From positions 124,001-188,000 of the forward strand of contig NZ_JARXHX010000008.1 in NCBI RefSeq assembly GCF_031127835.1: a stretch of DNA of 64,000 nucleotides, given 5' to 3'. A model generated the notes under the pieces. That model searched no databases and was not told the origin of the DNA. It saw nothing but the letters and a program-made list of their open reading frames with translations. Below, piece after piece: positions 1 through 9,953 of the stretch; position 1 is the first letter of the stretch; each line of letters begins with the position of its first letter. Made by a program: the position numbers and the translations under genes. The stretch is from Pelagicoccus sp. SDUM812002 (GTDB taxonomy: Bacteria > Verrucomicrobiota > Verrucomicrobiia > Opitutales > Opitutaceae).

Positions 1-52
1 GGGAAGTTTCATTGCTTGCAAGACGTGACATTACGCGGAGAAAAGCAGGGCA

Positions 53-625
53 TCAGCTTGATGCCGACCTATGTTGCTGGTTCTCGATCCAGCGCAGTAG
101 CCACACTTTTGAAAATGCCCAATAACGCTCGACGCTGCGCTCGCTTATCCCGAGCTCGCTACTGACTTCTTTGTTGAGAAGCCCGCCGAAGAATTTGCTC
201 ACGACGACGCGGGCGTGCGTTGGGTAGATCGCCTCTAGGGCGCAAATCGCCTCGTCCAGTTCGAGGACGTATTCGTTTGGAGTTTCCGCGCGAATCGTCT
301 CGGTTTCTTCCGTCTTATTTCCCAAGACCTTGCGGATCGTCGACTTACGTCGGGCGTGGTCTATCAAGATACGCCTCATTGTTAGCGTTGCGCTTGCTAT
401 GAAGTGACCTTGGCTTTGCCAGCTCCGTTCGTTCTTGTTCAATTGCAGCCAAGCTTCGTGCACGAGAACAGTAGGCTGTAGGGTGACGTGCTCGGAAGGC
501 TGGCGGGACATCCGGTTTCGAGCGATGCTGCGGAGTTTGTCATAAACATCGCGATTTAGGCGGTAGCCCTTGGGGGGATCCGAGGGAGCGGAGGGGCTGG
601 AATTCTCGCTTATTCTGTGAGCCAT
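53..625 (-). CDS. ECF-type RNA polymerase sigma factor
   Basis: This 190-residue protein looks like an extracytoplasmic-function sigma factor of the group common in Verrucomicrobiota, Planctomycetes and Acidobacteria. The region-2 part (about residues 25-95) carries LQPTVLVHEAWLQL and a MRRILIDHARRK segment characteristic of that group. Region 4 (about 125-180) ends in a helix-turn-helix with LNKEVSSELGISERSVER. It should direct core polymerase to a small regulon. In this family the partner is often a Ser/Thr protein kinase or a membrane anti-sigma factor. None lies on the visible side, so any partner would be beyond the left edge. It is divergent from the esterase at 884, with a 258-nt shared upstream region. 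No Shine-Dalgarno sequence precedes the ATG. Confidence 0.88.
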   Translation of the reverse strand: MAHRISENSSPSAPSDPPKGYRLNRDVYDKLRSIARNRMSRQPSEHVTLQPTVLVHEAWLQLNKNERSWQSQGHFIASATLTMRRILIDHARRKSTIRKVLGNKTEETETIRAETPNEYVLELDEAICALEAIYPTHARVVVSKFFGGLLNKEVSSELGISERSVERYWAFSKVWLLRWIENQQHRSASS

Positions 626-825
626 TCAGGGTAGATACTTGGCCTATTAAGTAGCACTTTCTCCAATCAAGGAAGTTCGAAAGTGCGACCGGGAGCCCTT
701 GTTGCACTAACGACAGACCAAGCTCGGGCAAATTTTAAATCAGATTTTTGGCGGTTCGCTGAAGCCTCTCCCGTATTTAGAATATGAGCGTCGAAATAGA
801 GACGATGCCGAATTGCCTAATAAAT

Positions 826-843
826 TCATTGCATAAACAATGA
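826..843. promoter_or_regulatory. Inverted repeat, possible operator
   Basis: TCATTG and CAATGA form a perfect 6-bp inverted repeat around a 6-nt spacer. It lies about 41 bp upstream of the esterase start, in the divergent region shared with the sigma factor gene. The region is AT-rich compared with its flanks. Binding by a regulator is inference only. A repeat this short is not rare by chance. Confidence 0.25.
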
Positions 844-883
844 GCTAACCGCTCGTGAAATTAACTAATAAACACACGAAAAA

Positions 884-1801
884 ATGCCCAAATACCCTAC
901 AGTCTTAGCCTTGATGACACTTTGTCTCGCCCCCCTGACCCGAGGGCAGGACGGAACGATCTACCCCCTTGATGCTCCTGATGAGCCTAATGCGATCCCC
1001 CTTAATACAGGAGGTGTGGAAAACCAACCTGCGTCTGAAAGCTGGTTTCGCCAGTGGGGTGACCCGATGGCTCGAAATATCACCGAGGCGACTCTGACGC
1101 CGTTTCTGCCAGATCCAGAAAAGGCGAATGGCGCTGCTGTTATCGTGACGCCTGGTGGTGGTTTTCGTTGGTTGTCCCTTGGCAACGAGGGTTGGGAAGT
1201 TGCCGAAGCGCTAAACGAGCGCGGTATTGCCGCATTCGTATTGAAATATCGACTTCACCCGACCGCTGAAACCCTCGACGGTTTCCGCGAGATGATGAAT
1301 CGGGGCCCTTCCAGAGCTTCTGAGGACGGAGAGGATGCTGAGCCACCACGTCGTCCTCGCATGAACCTAGACAACCAGCTCGAAGACGCAGAGGCGGCCT
1401 ATGCTATGATCGTAGACCGAGCGGAAGAGTGGGGAGTCGACACCGACCGTATCGGCATGATCGGTTTTTCAGCGGGCGCGGGTCTTACCATGCATTGCAC
1501 CTTGAATTCCGAAACCATGGATCTCGCCTTCATCGGTCCAGTCTACGGTGGAATGGGGCCGGTCGAGGTGCCTAAGGACGCTCCGCCAATGTTCTCAGCA
1601 ATCGCGTCAGACGATTTCCTCTTCAATGGCGAGTTTGGCGTGATCAAGTCTTGGTACGATGCAGGAATTCCGGTTGAGCTACACATGTATCAGAATGGTG
1701 GGCACGGGTTTGGACTCGGAAACCCTGACCGGACAAGCAACAAGTGGTTCGATAGCTTCATCTATTGGCTAGAGGTTAACGACTTTCTGGAATCGAAGTA
1801 G
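884..1801 (+). CDS. Secreted alpha/beta-hydrolase (acetylxylan-esterase-like)
   Basis: A 305-residue serine hydrolase with an N-terminal signal peptide (hydrophobic stretch at residues 7-18, likely cut before QDGTIYP). An oxyanion-type TPGGGFRWLS motif sits near residue 90. The nucleophile elbow is GFSAGAG with Ser196, and the catalytic His is probably His274 in GGHGFG. This arrangement fits the BD-FAE/acetyl-xylan esterase group that removes acyl groups from polysaccharides; the substrate cannot be read from the sequence. It shares its architecture with the proteins at 22891 and 23941. Residues 140-165 form a charged insertion rich in Glu, Asp and Arg. The product is expected in the periplasm. 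The ATG follows an A-rich stretch with no clear ribosome binding site. Confidence 0.82.
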   Translation: MPKYPTVLALMTLCLAPLTRGQDGTIYPLDAPDEPNAIPLNTGGVENQPASESWFRQWGDPMARNITEATLTPFLPDPEKANGAAVIVTPGGGFRWLSLGNEGWEVAEALNERGIAAFVLKYRLHPTAETLDGFREMMNRGPSRASEDGEDAEPPRRPRMNLDNQLEDAEAAYAMIVDRAEEWGVDTDRIGMIGFSAGAGLTMHCTLNSETMDLAFIGPVYGGMGPVEVPKDAPPMFSAIASDDFLFNGEFGVIKSWYDAGIPVELHMYQNGGHGFGLGNPDRTSNKWFDSFIYWLEVNDFLESK

Positions 1802-2218
1802 CTTTCAGGAGTTCGAGGGGAATTGCCGATTGACGGTCCCGCTCGCGTTGATTGAAGGTCCTTGTTTTTTGCTCTCCTGATCATCGCTCGATCCGGCTCT
1901 TCAACCTTAATCGAATTTTCCGTTTTGTTATCCCAGGTCCAAAGTGGATCTGGGATACTTGCGTTACAGTTGACGCTCAAGCTCTGGCGAGTTGTGAAGT
2001 AGTTGATTTGTAAAGACGCAGACCGAGAGGGCTTGCTGCTTGATCCGTTGGGATTCTTCAGTGGATTGTGCAGCCTTTACGTTTTTTGAGTATTCGAAGC
2101 TCTTCCCGCTAAGCAAAGCTAACTTTACGGGATAAAAGGCTGCAGGGGTTAACTGAAGTCACTCCCCTACCATTTAAGGAGAACAGCGGTAAGGCCCCTC
2201 TCATCCGCTGCATTTCGA
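1802..2218. other. Intergenic region of 417 nt
   Basis: No credible gene is visible on either strand. The main structure is a 12-bp stem hairpin at 1929-1957. An AAGGAG stretch at about 2176 is some 38 nt from the next start, so it does not serve that ATG directly. The last 130 nt presumably hold the promoter of the large secreted protein at 2219, but no confident -35/-10 pair could be picked. Confidence 0.6.
1929..1957. repeat. Strong intergenic hairpin
   Basis: TATCCCAGGTCC and GGATCTGGGATA are complementary over 12 positions with one G-T wobble, around a 5-nt loop AAAGT. No T-tract follows on either strand, so it is not a standard intrinsic terminator. It lies 128 nt beyond the esterase stop and could be an mRNA 3'-end structure or a protein-binding palindrome. 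Confidence 0.45.
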
Positions 2219-5200
2219 ATGCCCCAGAAGATGCCCTTCAATCGATTCATTGCAGGTTGCGCAGCGCTTTCCCTATTTCTCGGGACCGGTTCCCTATGCC
2301 AAGCGGCGTTTCTCGATGTATCTGGCACAACCGGTCTGGAAAATGTTCAAGCTACGATCGAAGATGACATAAACAACCACGGCGGAGCGGCGGTGGTAGA
2401 TGTGAACGGGGACGGATTTAGCGACATCTTGCTGGCGAGGTACCAAGGGCGCCCGCTGCTTTACATAAACCAGGGGGATGGTACATTCGTAAATGAAGCG
2501 GACGAACGTGGATTTGTTGGTGAAATCGACGCCGCGGCTTTCGGAGCCGGAGATTTCGACAACGATGGTGACTCAGATATCCTTATGGTCCCCTATGCCT
2601 CGAAGCATTTCCTGCTCTACTTAAACGACGGGACAGGGCATTTCGTGGAACGCTCAGCAGAGCGAGGTGCGGCGAACCAAGTTACGCAGCTCGACCACGA
2701 TGGGTACAGCGTAGGATTGGTCGATTATAACCGCGACGGCTTCCTCGACATTTACGTAAGCCAGTGGGGAATTCAGGGTACTATTGACAGCGACCGTCAC
2801 TCCACGCTTCTGCGAAATCGTGGGGAAGAGGCACCCGGGCATTTTGAAAACGCGACCATCGGGGCTGGATTGGACATTGGTGACTTCGATAGTTCCCAAT
2901 GGAGCTTTTCGTCGGGGTGGGCGGATTTTGATGGCGACTCGTGGCCGGACCTCGCCTTGGTCGCCGACTTCATACGGAGCCGGATGTTTTGGAGCAACGG
3001 TGACGGGACTTTCGAGGAGACGACGCAAGTCTCGGGCGTAGGTTTGGACCGGAGTGGCATGGGCGTCGCGGTGGCAGACTGCGATGCGGACGGCTACTTG
3101 GATTTCTACGTTTCCGCGATCTTCGATGAGCTACATTGCCAAACGGAAGGACTGTGCTCCGGCAGCAAGCTCTACCGTTATATAGGAAACCGCGTTTTCG
3201 AGGAGGTCTCTGAGTTAGCCGGCGTGGCACGGCCGGGTTGGGGTTGGGGCGCTTCGTTTTTTGAATACGACAACGATGGCGACTTCGATCTTGTGGTCAC
3301 CAATGGTATGCCCGTGCCCGATGATCCGGAAGCCAATCCAGGATCTGCAGACGACCCGACTACGTTGTTCCTGAATGACGGTTCGGGAAAATTCGACGAC
3401 GCAACACTAGAGTCCGGCATCGAGGACACCGCTTACGGCCGTGCTTTGCTGGTCTTGGATTTCGATAACGACGGCGACGAAGACCTAGTGGTGGTCAACG
3501 CCTTCAGCGATCCGGTAGTCTACCGCAGCGACGCTTCGGAGAACGGTAACAACTGGATACGGTTCGCGTTCACTGGTACGCGATCTAACCGGGATGGCTA
3601 TGGAGCCTTGGTCCGCGTCACCGAAGCGGGTGCGACGCAAACTCTTATATATAATCCGACCAACGCCTATATCGGACAACGTGAGTCTTTTTTGCATTTT
3701 GGACTAGGGACTAGCGATGACACAGTGGACCACATCGAGGTCACTTGGCCCTCTGGGATTGTACAAGGCCTCGAAAATGTATCTGTAAATCGAGTACACG
3801 AGTTAATCGAACCCGCTACGGGTGTCGCATCGCCGTACTTCAGCTTTCATCCGGAAGTTCCAAAGCTGATAGGGATAGGCGATCGCGTGGAGTTGCGAGC
3901 GGAGGTTGAGGGCTACCCTGAACCCTCGCTCCAATGGTTCAAAGATGGCGAAGCCATTGCGGGCGCGACGGGTCGTGAGCTCTTGATCAAAAGCACAGCG
4001 AATTTCGACGAAGGCGTATACTATGCAGAAGTAACCAATGGTGATACGACGGTGCACAGCCGCGAGGTGGAGCTCACGCTTGATTTCAATTTGGAGGAAC
4101 ATTCTGTCGCCCGTTGGTGGAATGAATTTCTATTGGAAGCGATACGACGGGATTTTCCCGACCCAACCAAACACTCGCGTAATCTATACCATCTCTCAGC
4201 TGCCATGTGGGACGCATATTGGGCTTATGAAGTCGGACAATGGGATAACGCAGATCCTGCGTTTCATAAGGAGACGTTGCCTGAGGACGCGTGGGGTGAC
4301 GACAGGAGAGCTGCCCAGCGTGAAGCGATTAGCCACGCCGCTTACACGCTACTCGCGAAGCGCTATGAGAAGAGTCCGGGGGCGCAGGCGTCATTGTATG
4401 GATTTCGGTGGCTAATGGAGCAGCTGGGTTTCGATCCCGACAATGAGACGGACGAGGGTGACAGCCCTGCAGCGGTGGGAAATCGAATTGGAAACTCGGT
4501 ATTGGAAATCAACTACGCAGATGGTGCGAACGAACTTGAAGAGTACGCGGACACGAGTGGATATTTGCCGGTCAACAAACCCATGCCGGTTTCACTGCGC
4601 GGTACGCAAGTGGTCGATATCAATCGTTGGCAGCCGCTCTTGTTCCAAGACGCCGTATCGCAAAATGGGATACCGATTGGAGAATTGACCCAGAGCTTTC
4701 TCGGCGTGAGCTGGCGAGAGGTAAAAACCTTTGCCTTGCCCAAGCCGACCCCAAGCACAATCAGCTTCGATCCTGGCCCTCCGCCACAATATGTGGGCGA
4801 AGGAAAACAGATATTCAAAGAGGCTGCGATAGAAGTGCTGCGCTACTCATCGTATTTGAATCCTGAGGACAACGAATTGATCGATATCTCGCCGAGTGCC
4901 TTGCTCGGAAACCCGCTCGGTACGAATGATGGAACAGGGCGACCTATTAATCCTTTCAACGGCCAGCCGTATGCACCCAACTGGGTAAAGCGGGCGGACT
5001 ACGGAAGGATATTGGCTGAGTTTTGGGCCGACGGTCCTGCCTCAGAAACGCCTCCGGGGCATTGGAATACCTTGCACAACGAGATCAGCGACCATCCCTT
5101 GTTTGAACGACGGTTCATGGGAAAAGGTGAGAAGCTTACTTGGCTCGAGTGGGATGTCACAGCATACCTTGCAATAAACGGAGCCATGCATGATGCGGCG

Positions 5201-6445
5201 GTTGCAGCCTGGACCCTGAAGCGTCAGTACGACTATTCGCGGCCGATTACGATGATCCGCTACTTCGGGGGTAATGGTCAGTCGAGTGATCCAACTCTGC
5301 CCTCCTTTCATCCTGACGGGTTTCCTCTGATCCCCGGATTGATCGAGCTCGTTTCGGCGGAGAGCGTCGCAAAGGGGCAACGGCACGAGCACCTTAGCGA
5401 GAGTACAGGCAAAGTCGCCGTCTTCGCTTGGGCTGGCGAACCCGGCGATTCGCATACAGAGGTAGGAGGAGTTGGCTGGATCCTGGCTGAAGATTGGGTG
5501 CCATACCAACGCAGCACCTTCGTCACTCCCGCATTCGCAGCCTACGTTTCGGGTCACAGCACTTTTAGCCGAGCAGGGGCCGAGGTGATGACCCTGTTGA
5601 CAGGTGATCCGTTTTTCCCAGGGGGGATGGGTCAGTTTGTATTTCCAGAAAATGCCTTCCTAGAATTCGAGGCTGGTCCCAGCTCGGACGTCACTTTGCA
5701 GTGGGCGACCTATTACGATGCGGCTGATCAGGCTGGCCTGTCGCGGTTGTTTGGTGGAATTCACGTGCGGGCTGACGATTTGGTCGGCCGAGTCCTCGGT
5801 TCGCGTGTGGGGGTAGAGGCATTTGTAAAGCTCGCTTCTCTGAGACGGGCGGGCGAATCGGGAGCAGCGTTTTCGAGGTTGGAGATGGATCTTGCGGGAC
5901 CGGAAGGGGAACTGCCACTGCTTCAACTTGATTACCGAGCAGAGGAAGTCCTTCGCCCGAAACACGCCGTTAGTGAAAATGAGATAGCGGGTCCTGGTCT
6001 CTATTTAGTGTCCAACAGTGTCGGTGGTATTGATGCTCCGCGGCTTATCAGCGAGACCGATGGGGTAGAGCAAGCTCGAGTATTCGGAACTACGAGTGCC
6101 TCGGATCCGTTGGCGCTCGAATTCGTGCTAGAGGGTAATGAGCCTGTTTTGTTACAGGCGAGCGGTGTCATATATTCTACTGTATCGGGTAATGTATTGA
6201 AATTGTCAGTACATAGTGGGGAAGCATGGGTCCCCGTGGAAGAAAATAGTCACTGGAAAGTTAGCGAGTTCGCTTCCGTTAACGAATCGCTTGCCCTGCG
6301 GGCTGGTACAGAGTTGATTGCCGAGCCTGAGACTACGGCCCTTTCCGTTCCGCTTTTGGCTGGGCGCTACCGTTTGGAACTTACTTGCGAGTCCGTGCTC
6401 CCTCTCAGCGCAGTGCTTGAGGTGCGTAGTCCGCAGGCTAAATAG
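2219..6445 (+). CDS. Secreted FG-GAP/ASPIC/Ig/vanadium haloperoxidase fusion protein
   Basis: A 1408-residue exported protein with four parts. After a signal peptide (residues 1-30) come about seven FG-GAP/VCBS calcium-binding repeats of the DxNxDGxxD type (residues 40-440), for example VDVNGDGFSDILL and LDFDNDGDEDLVV. An ASPIC/UnbV (CRTAC1-like) domain covers about 443-530, and an Ig-like domain about 540-622. Residues 628-1205 form a PAP2/vanadium haloperoxidase domain. All seven vanadate-site residues known from fungal vanadium chloroperoxidase are present: K1001 and R1008 (spacing 7), S1111-G1112-H1113, R1176 and H1182 (spacing 6). About 200 C-terminal residues are unassigned beta-rich sequence. 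It probably oxidises halides with peroxide at the cell surface. An alternative ATG lies four codons downstream, at MPFNRF. No ribosome binding site is evident. Confidence 0.85.
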   Translation: MPQKMPFNRFIAGCAALSLFLGTGSLCQAAFLDVSGTTGLENVQATIEDDINNHGGAAVVDVNGDGFSDILLARYQGRPLLYINQGDGTFVNEADERGFVGEIDAAAFGAGDFDNDGDSDILMVPYASKHFLLYLNDGTGHFVERSAERGAANQVTQLDHDGYSVGLVDYNRDGFLDIYVSQWGIQGTIDSDRHSTLLRNRGEEAPGHFENATIGAGLDIGDFDSSQWSFSSGWADFDGDSWPDLALVADFIRSRMFWSNGDGTFEETTQVSGVGLDRSGMGVAVADCDADGYLDFYVSAIFDELHCQTEGLCSGSKLYRYIGNRVFEEVSELAGVARPGWGWGASFFEYDNDGDFDLVVTNGMPVPDDPEANPGSADDPTTLFLNDGSGKFDDATLESGIEDTAYGRALLVLDFDNDGDEDLVVVNAFSDPVVYRSDASENGNNWIRFAFTGTRSNRDGYGALVRVTEAGATQTLIYNPTNAYIGQRESFLHFGLGTSDDTVDHIEVTWPSGIVQGLENVSVNRVHELIEPATGVASPYFSFHPEVPKLIGIGDRVELRAEVEGYPEPSLQWFKDGEAIAGATGRELLIKSTANFDEGVYYAEVTNGDTTVHSREVELTLDFNLEEHSVARWWNEFLLEAIRRDFPDPTKHSRNLYHLSAAMWDAYWAYEVGQWDNADPAFHKETLPEDAWGDDRRAAQREAISHAAYTLLAKRYEKSPGAQASLYGFRWLMEQLGFDPDNETDEGDSPAAVGNRIGNSVLEINYADGANELEEYADTSGYLPVNKPMPVSLRGTQVVDINRWQPLLFQDAVSQNGIPIGELTQSFLGVSWREVKTFALPKPTPSTISFDPGPPPQYVGEGKQIFKEAAIEVLRYSSYLNPEDNELIDISPSALLGNPLGTNDGTGRPINPFNGQPYAPNWVKRADYGRILAEFWADGPASETPPGHWNTLHNEISDHPLFERRFMGKGEKLTWLEWDVTAYLAINGAMHDAAVAAWTLKRQYDYSRPITMIRYFGGNGQSSDPTLPSFHPDGFPLIPGLIELVSAESVAKGQRHEHLSESTGKVAVFAWAGEPGDSHTEVGGVGWILAEDWVPYQRSTFVTPAFAAYVSGHSTFSRAGAEVMTLLTGDPFFPGGMGQFVFPENAFLEFEAGPSSDVTLQWATYYDAADQAGLSRLFGGIHVRADDLVGRVLGSRVGVEAFVKLASLRRAGESGAAFSRLEMDLAGPEGELPLLQLDYRAEEVLRPKHAVSENEIAGPGLYLVSNSVGGIDAPRLISETDGVEQARVFGTTSASDPLALEFVLEGNEPVLLQASGVIYSTVSGNVLKLSVHSGEAWVPVEENSHWKVSEFASVNESLALRAGTELIAEPETTALSVPLLAGRYRLELTCESVLPLSAVLEVRSPQAK

Positions 6446-6705
6446 TAAGACGCGAGGCGGTGTGGAAGATACAGATCGAGGGAAAAAGCTATGTCTTCGT
6501 TCCTGCTGTACATCGGGTTAACTCCTTTGAAGAGGTTGGTATGACCCTTGTTTTACGAGTTAAGTGCTAAGCTGAATTTATCGAGACCGTGGTAGAGGTA
6601 CTTTTATGAGCACTTTCAAGTTTACCCTATTAAACCTACCAAACCTACCGTCACCCTGTTCCACCCAAGTCCAAGGTGATCCGAACATAACCCATTCGTA
6701 CCCCT

Positions 6706-9700
6706 ATGATCAAAACAAGAAGAACCGCATTAGCCGTTTCGAGTATTGCCTTGCTGGCGATGCCGAGCGTTTCGCTATATTCACAGGAGGAATCTGAAGA
6801 AGTATTCAACATTTCTCCGTTTGTCGTCGATGGTTCGAAAGACCAAGGATACCGAGCCAACTCGACACTCGCTGGTAGTCGATTGAACACTTCGCTCGCC
6901 GATACTCCCGTTGCTTTGTCCGTAATGACTGATCAGTACATTAAGGATATCGGCGCGGATAATATTAACGAAGCCATTGGCTACGGCTTAAACGCCGGCA
7001 ATGATATTGGCGGCGGCGGAACCAATGCCGGGGCGGTCACGGGAAACGGGCTCGTGGGAAGCGAGTACAATTTTCAAGTACGCGGTTATCGTAACGCCGC
7101 CGCGACACGCGATTACTTTTCGACGCTCATCGCATCGGACAGCTTCAATATAGAACGTATCGAAATCGCTCGCGGTCCGAATTCGCTTATATTCGGTGTC
7201 GGCGGTCCGGGTGGTATCATTAATACGCAAGTCAAGCGCGCCTCTACCGAAACCGAGTTCACGAATCTAGGCGTGAAGGTGGGTGATTACGGCTTGATGC
7301 GTTATACTCTCGATACCAATCAAGCGTTTTTGGACAACAAGCTCGGGGTTCGCTTCAATTACCTGAACCAGCAGAAAGATGGCTGGAAGGACTTTGCGCG
7401 TGACGACCAAGAACGATTCGCCTTGGCTGCGACCGCACGCCTTTCCGAGAACACCGAGATTCGCTTCACGGGCGAGGCGGGTGTTTTAAACCAAAACCGG
7501 GTACGCCCTTGGGCTCCGCTCGATGGTGTGGGACAGTGGGAGTGGAATGGCTCTCACTACTTCGACTACGGTACTCCTGAGTCCCCATGGGAAGCAGGCG
7601 ATGACAACTACACGCAAAAGCGCGACAACCTTCCGCAAGCTGGATATTGGGGCTTTGGGGTCAATCCTGACTCGAACGGCCTTCCCGATTATCTCACACC
7701 AGGAAATCCGGACGATTTCGAGCGCCGCTCTCACCACCTCGGTACTCCTAACATCCTCATGACCACGGGACCGCTCGCCGGCAAGTTTATCCACGTGGGA
7801 GGTCGCGAAGAAGGTGGACGCTATTATCGTGTGTCAGGGGGTCCTGTTAACGTATTTGATACGCCTACCTTTTATCATGATGAATCTGTCGCACCGCGCC
7901 GGGCGAACCCAGTGGGTCCCGGAGCGAATCAATATAACGACTATCAGACCTTAGGGTTTTCGATCGATCACCGGATTGGTCAGAACCTAAACCTCAACCT
8001 GACGGCAAACGATTCTACGAACGAACGCCAGAACAAGAACGTGGTCGGCTTCAACGAGATCAAGTACAACTTGGATATTATGAGCACCTTGCCAACGTTT
8101 AACAACGATGGCTCCTACAACGCGGAGCTCGCACCGCCGCACGGAGAGCGCGGGGAACCGGGCGCAGGTAAGGGCACCTTGATCTTCGATTCGCTGATCA
8201 ACAACCCAATGCTCAACAAGACCCTCGTGCTCGCTAACCCGAGCTACACAAACCTCGAGGAAACCCAGGAAGATATTCGCCTCAGCGCCAACTACAAGAT
8301 TGAGCCAGGCGACAAGTGGGGCACGCACAACCTCATGGCCTTCGCTCAAAAGTCCACCACGGGACGTTTTTCGGAAGGATATCGTGAGACGAACGTATCT
8401 CCGAATCGCCCCCGCAACGATCGTTGGTTTGACTCAGCAAATTATCCCGGGCGCGCAGTCCACGTCGACTACATGTCACCTAACTTGTCAGAGCGCGGTG
8501 TGCCAGATCCCTGGGAAAACCCGCTACCGAGCAGCATCCTATGGGGAGAAGATCCAAGCCTTGGATACGCATTCCAGCCGGGGTGGATTCGCAATAGCAT
8601 GAGCCGAAGCGAGTTTGAAATCGAGTCTACTGCGATTGCCCTCCAGAGCAAGCTACTGAACGATTCGCTCGTAACCACCTTAGGCGCTCGTCGCGATGAC
8701 GTTTCAATCAGCAACTGGGGTAGAGTTAACGACGACCTTGGTGAGGTCACTGGTCTCGAAGCTCCAAGTTTCGCCCAGACCGAAAGCGGTGACACCTATT
8801 CCATCGGCTTTGTCTACGATATCCCGGGAGTTGATTGGCTGAGCATTTTTGCCAACAAGTCTACGAACTTCCAAACCCAAGCAGGCGCTCAGCGCTTTGA
8901 AGACCGAGATCTCCGTACGGACATGGAAATCGGAGCCTTAGAAGGCACCGGCGAGGACTTTGGCGTAAAGGTGAACTTAAATGAGAAGGTATATGCTACC
9001 CTCGCTTACTATAAAGTTTCTCAGGACAACGCTGTAGGCGGAGGATTTACCAGTAACGTGGTTAACTACATCAATGCCATCTGGACAACCATCGATAACA
9101 ACGCTGCTGGTCGCACCGACCCGAGCGATCCGCTTTGGGAAACTGATACAGAGAATCCAAACGGCCACCAAGTTGGCGGGGCGGAAACTAAGTCGCAGGT
9201 ATCCGATGGAATCGAACTCGAGATCGTGGCCAACCCAACCGAGAATTGGCGCATTTCGTTCAACTACAGCGATGCGGATAATGTCGTCTCGAATTTGGGT
9301 ACAGGACTTGACGCGTATATGTCCAAGCACATCGATACTTGGAATGCGAACGCTGGCCTTACCTATGACTTCGATTCGTCGCCTGGCTTCTTAGGAGACA
9401 ACACGGTTGGCGATCTCGTCAATGGACTGCAGGAATTCCTCACCTACAAGCAAGCTGGCGAAGGTGTAGGAGAAGTTAACTACCGCCCCGAGAGCGCGAA
9501 CCTCTTCACGGCTTACACTTTCAACGACGGAGCTTTCGAGGGGCTTACCCTCGGTGGTGGATTCAATTACCGAGGAGATGCAATCCTCGGGATCGACCCT
9601 GGTTCGGTTGATAGCCCGGAGCCGCGCACTTTCTGGGGTGGGGCGTACACAACCTACAGCGCGATGGCTAGCTACGAGTTCACCGTCAGCGAAAAGGTTG

Positions 9701-9855
9701 ATGTTCGTCTACAAATGAACATCAGCAATGCCTTGGACAACGACGATTTGCAGGTGCTCGGGTCCCAGTACAACCCAAACTCCGATTCGCTGGATACCTA
9801 CTTCTACTACCTCGATCCACGCACCTACACCTTCAGCGCGAACTTCCTGTTCTAA
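6706..9855 (+). CDS. TonB-dependent outer-membrane receptor
   Basis: A 1049-residue receptor with a signal peptide (hydrophobic residues 9-25, cut near SQEES). The mature N-terminus has VFNISPFVVDGS, which is typical of verrucomicrobial TonB receptors. The plug domain (about residues 50-170) includes DTPVALSVMT and a RGPNSLIFGVGGPGGIINT segment. A long beta-barrel follows and ends in the aromatic signature FSANFLF. It imports an unidentified ligand (a glycan, siderophore or cofactor) using TonB energy. No SusD-like partner is nearby. It follows the haloperoxidase fusion after 260 nt and ends in an intrinsic terminator at 9921. No clear ribosome binding site precedes the ATG. Confidence 0.92.
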   Translation: MIKTRRTALAVSSIALLAMPSVSLYSQEESEEVFNISPFVVDGSKDQGYRANSTLAGSRLNTSLADTPVALSVMTDQYIKDIGADNINEAIGYGLNAGNDIGGGGTNAGAVTGNGLVGSEYNFQVRGYRNAAATRDYFSTLIASDSFNIERIEIARGPNSLIFGVGGPGGIINTQVKRASTETEFTNLGVKVGDYGLMRYTLDTNQAFLDNKLGVRFNYLNQQKDGWKDFARDDQERFALAATARLSENTEIRFTGEAGVLNQNRVRPWAPLDGVGQWEWNGSHYFDYGTPESPWEAGDDNYTQKRDNLPQAGYWGFGVNPDSNGLPDYLTPGNPDDFERRSHHLGTPNILMTTGPLAGKFIHVGGREEGGRYYRVSGGPVNVFDTPTFYHDESVAPRRANPVGPGANQYNDYQTLGFSIDHRIGQNLNLNLTANDSTNERQNKNVVGFNEIKYNLDIMSTLPTFNNDGSYNAELAPPHGERGEPGAGKGTLIFDSLINNPMLNKTLVLANPSYTNLEETQEDIRLSANYKIEPGDKWGTHNLMAFAQKSTTGRFSEGYRETNVSPNRPRNDRWFDSANYPGRAVHVDYMSPNLSERGVPDPWENPLPSSILWGEDPSLGYAFQPGWIRNSMSRSEFEIESTAIALQSKLLNDSLVTTLGARRDDVSISNWGRVNDDLGEVTGLEAPSFAQTESGDTYSIGFVYDIPGVDWLSIFANKSTNFQTQAGAQRFEDRDLRTDMEIGALEGTGEDFGVKVNLNEKVYATLAYYKVSQDNAVGGGFTSNVVNYINAIWTTIDNNAAGRTDPSDPLWETDTENPNGHQVGGAETKSQVSDGIELEIVANPTENWRISFNYSDADNVVSNLGTGLDAYMSKHIDTWNANAGLTYDFDSSPGFLGDNTVGDLVNGLQEFLTYKQAGEGVGEVNYRPESANLFTAYTFNDGAFEGLTLGGGFNYRGDAILGIDPGSVDSPEPRTFWGGAYTTYSAMASYEFTVSEKVDVRLQMNISNALDNDDLQVLGSQYNPNSDSLDTYFYYLDPRTYTFSANFLF

Positions 9856-9920
9856 TCTTTATATAAAGCTCCGCTAGCAGTGCTGGCGGGGCTGGTTCAA
9901 CTGAGTTAGTTAAACGTCTA

Positions 9921-9949
9921 AGCGTCGACCTTCGGGTCGGCGCTTTTTT
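9921..9949 (+). terminator. Intrinsic terminator of the TonB receptor gene
   Basis: A GC-rich stem AGCGTCGACC / GGTCGGCGCT (10 positions, one G-T wobble) with a TTCG tetraloop is followed by TTTTTT. It lies 66 nt after the receptor stop and just before the convergent molybdenum hydroxylase operon ends at 9954. Only the plus strand has the T-tract. Confidence 0.9.
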
Positions 9950-9953
9950 GTCC

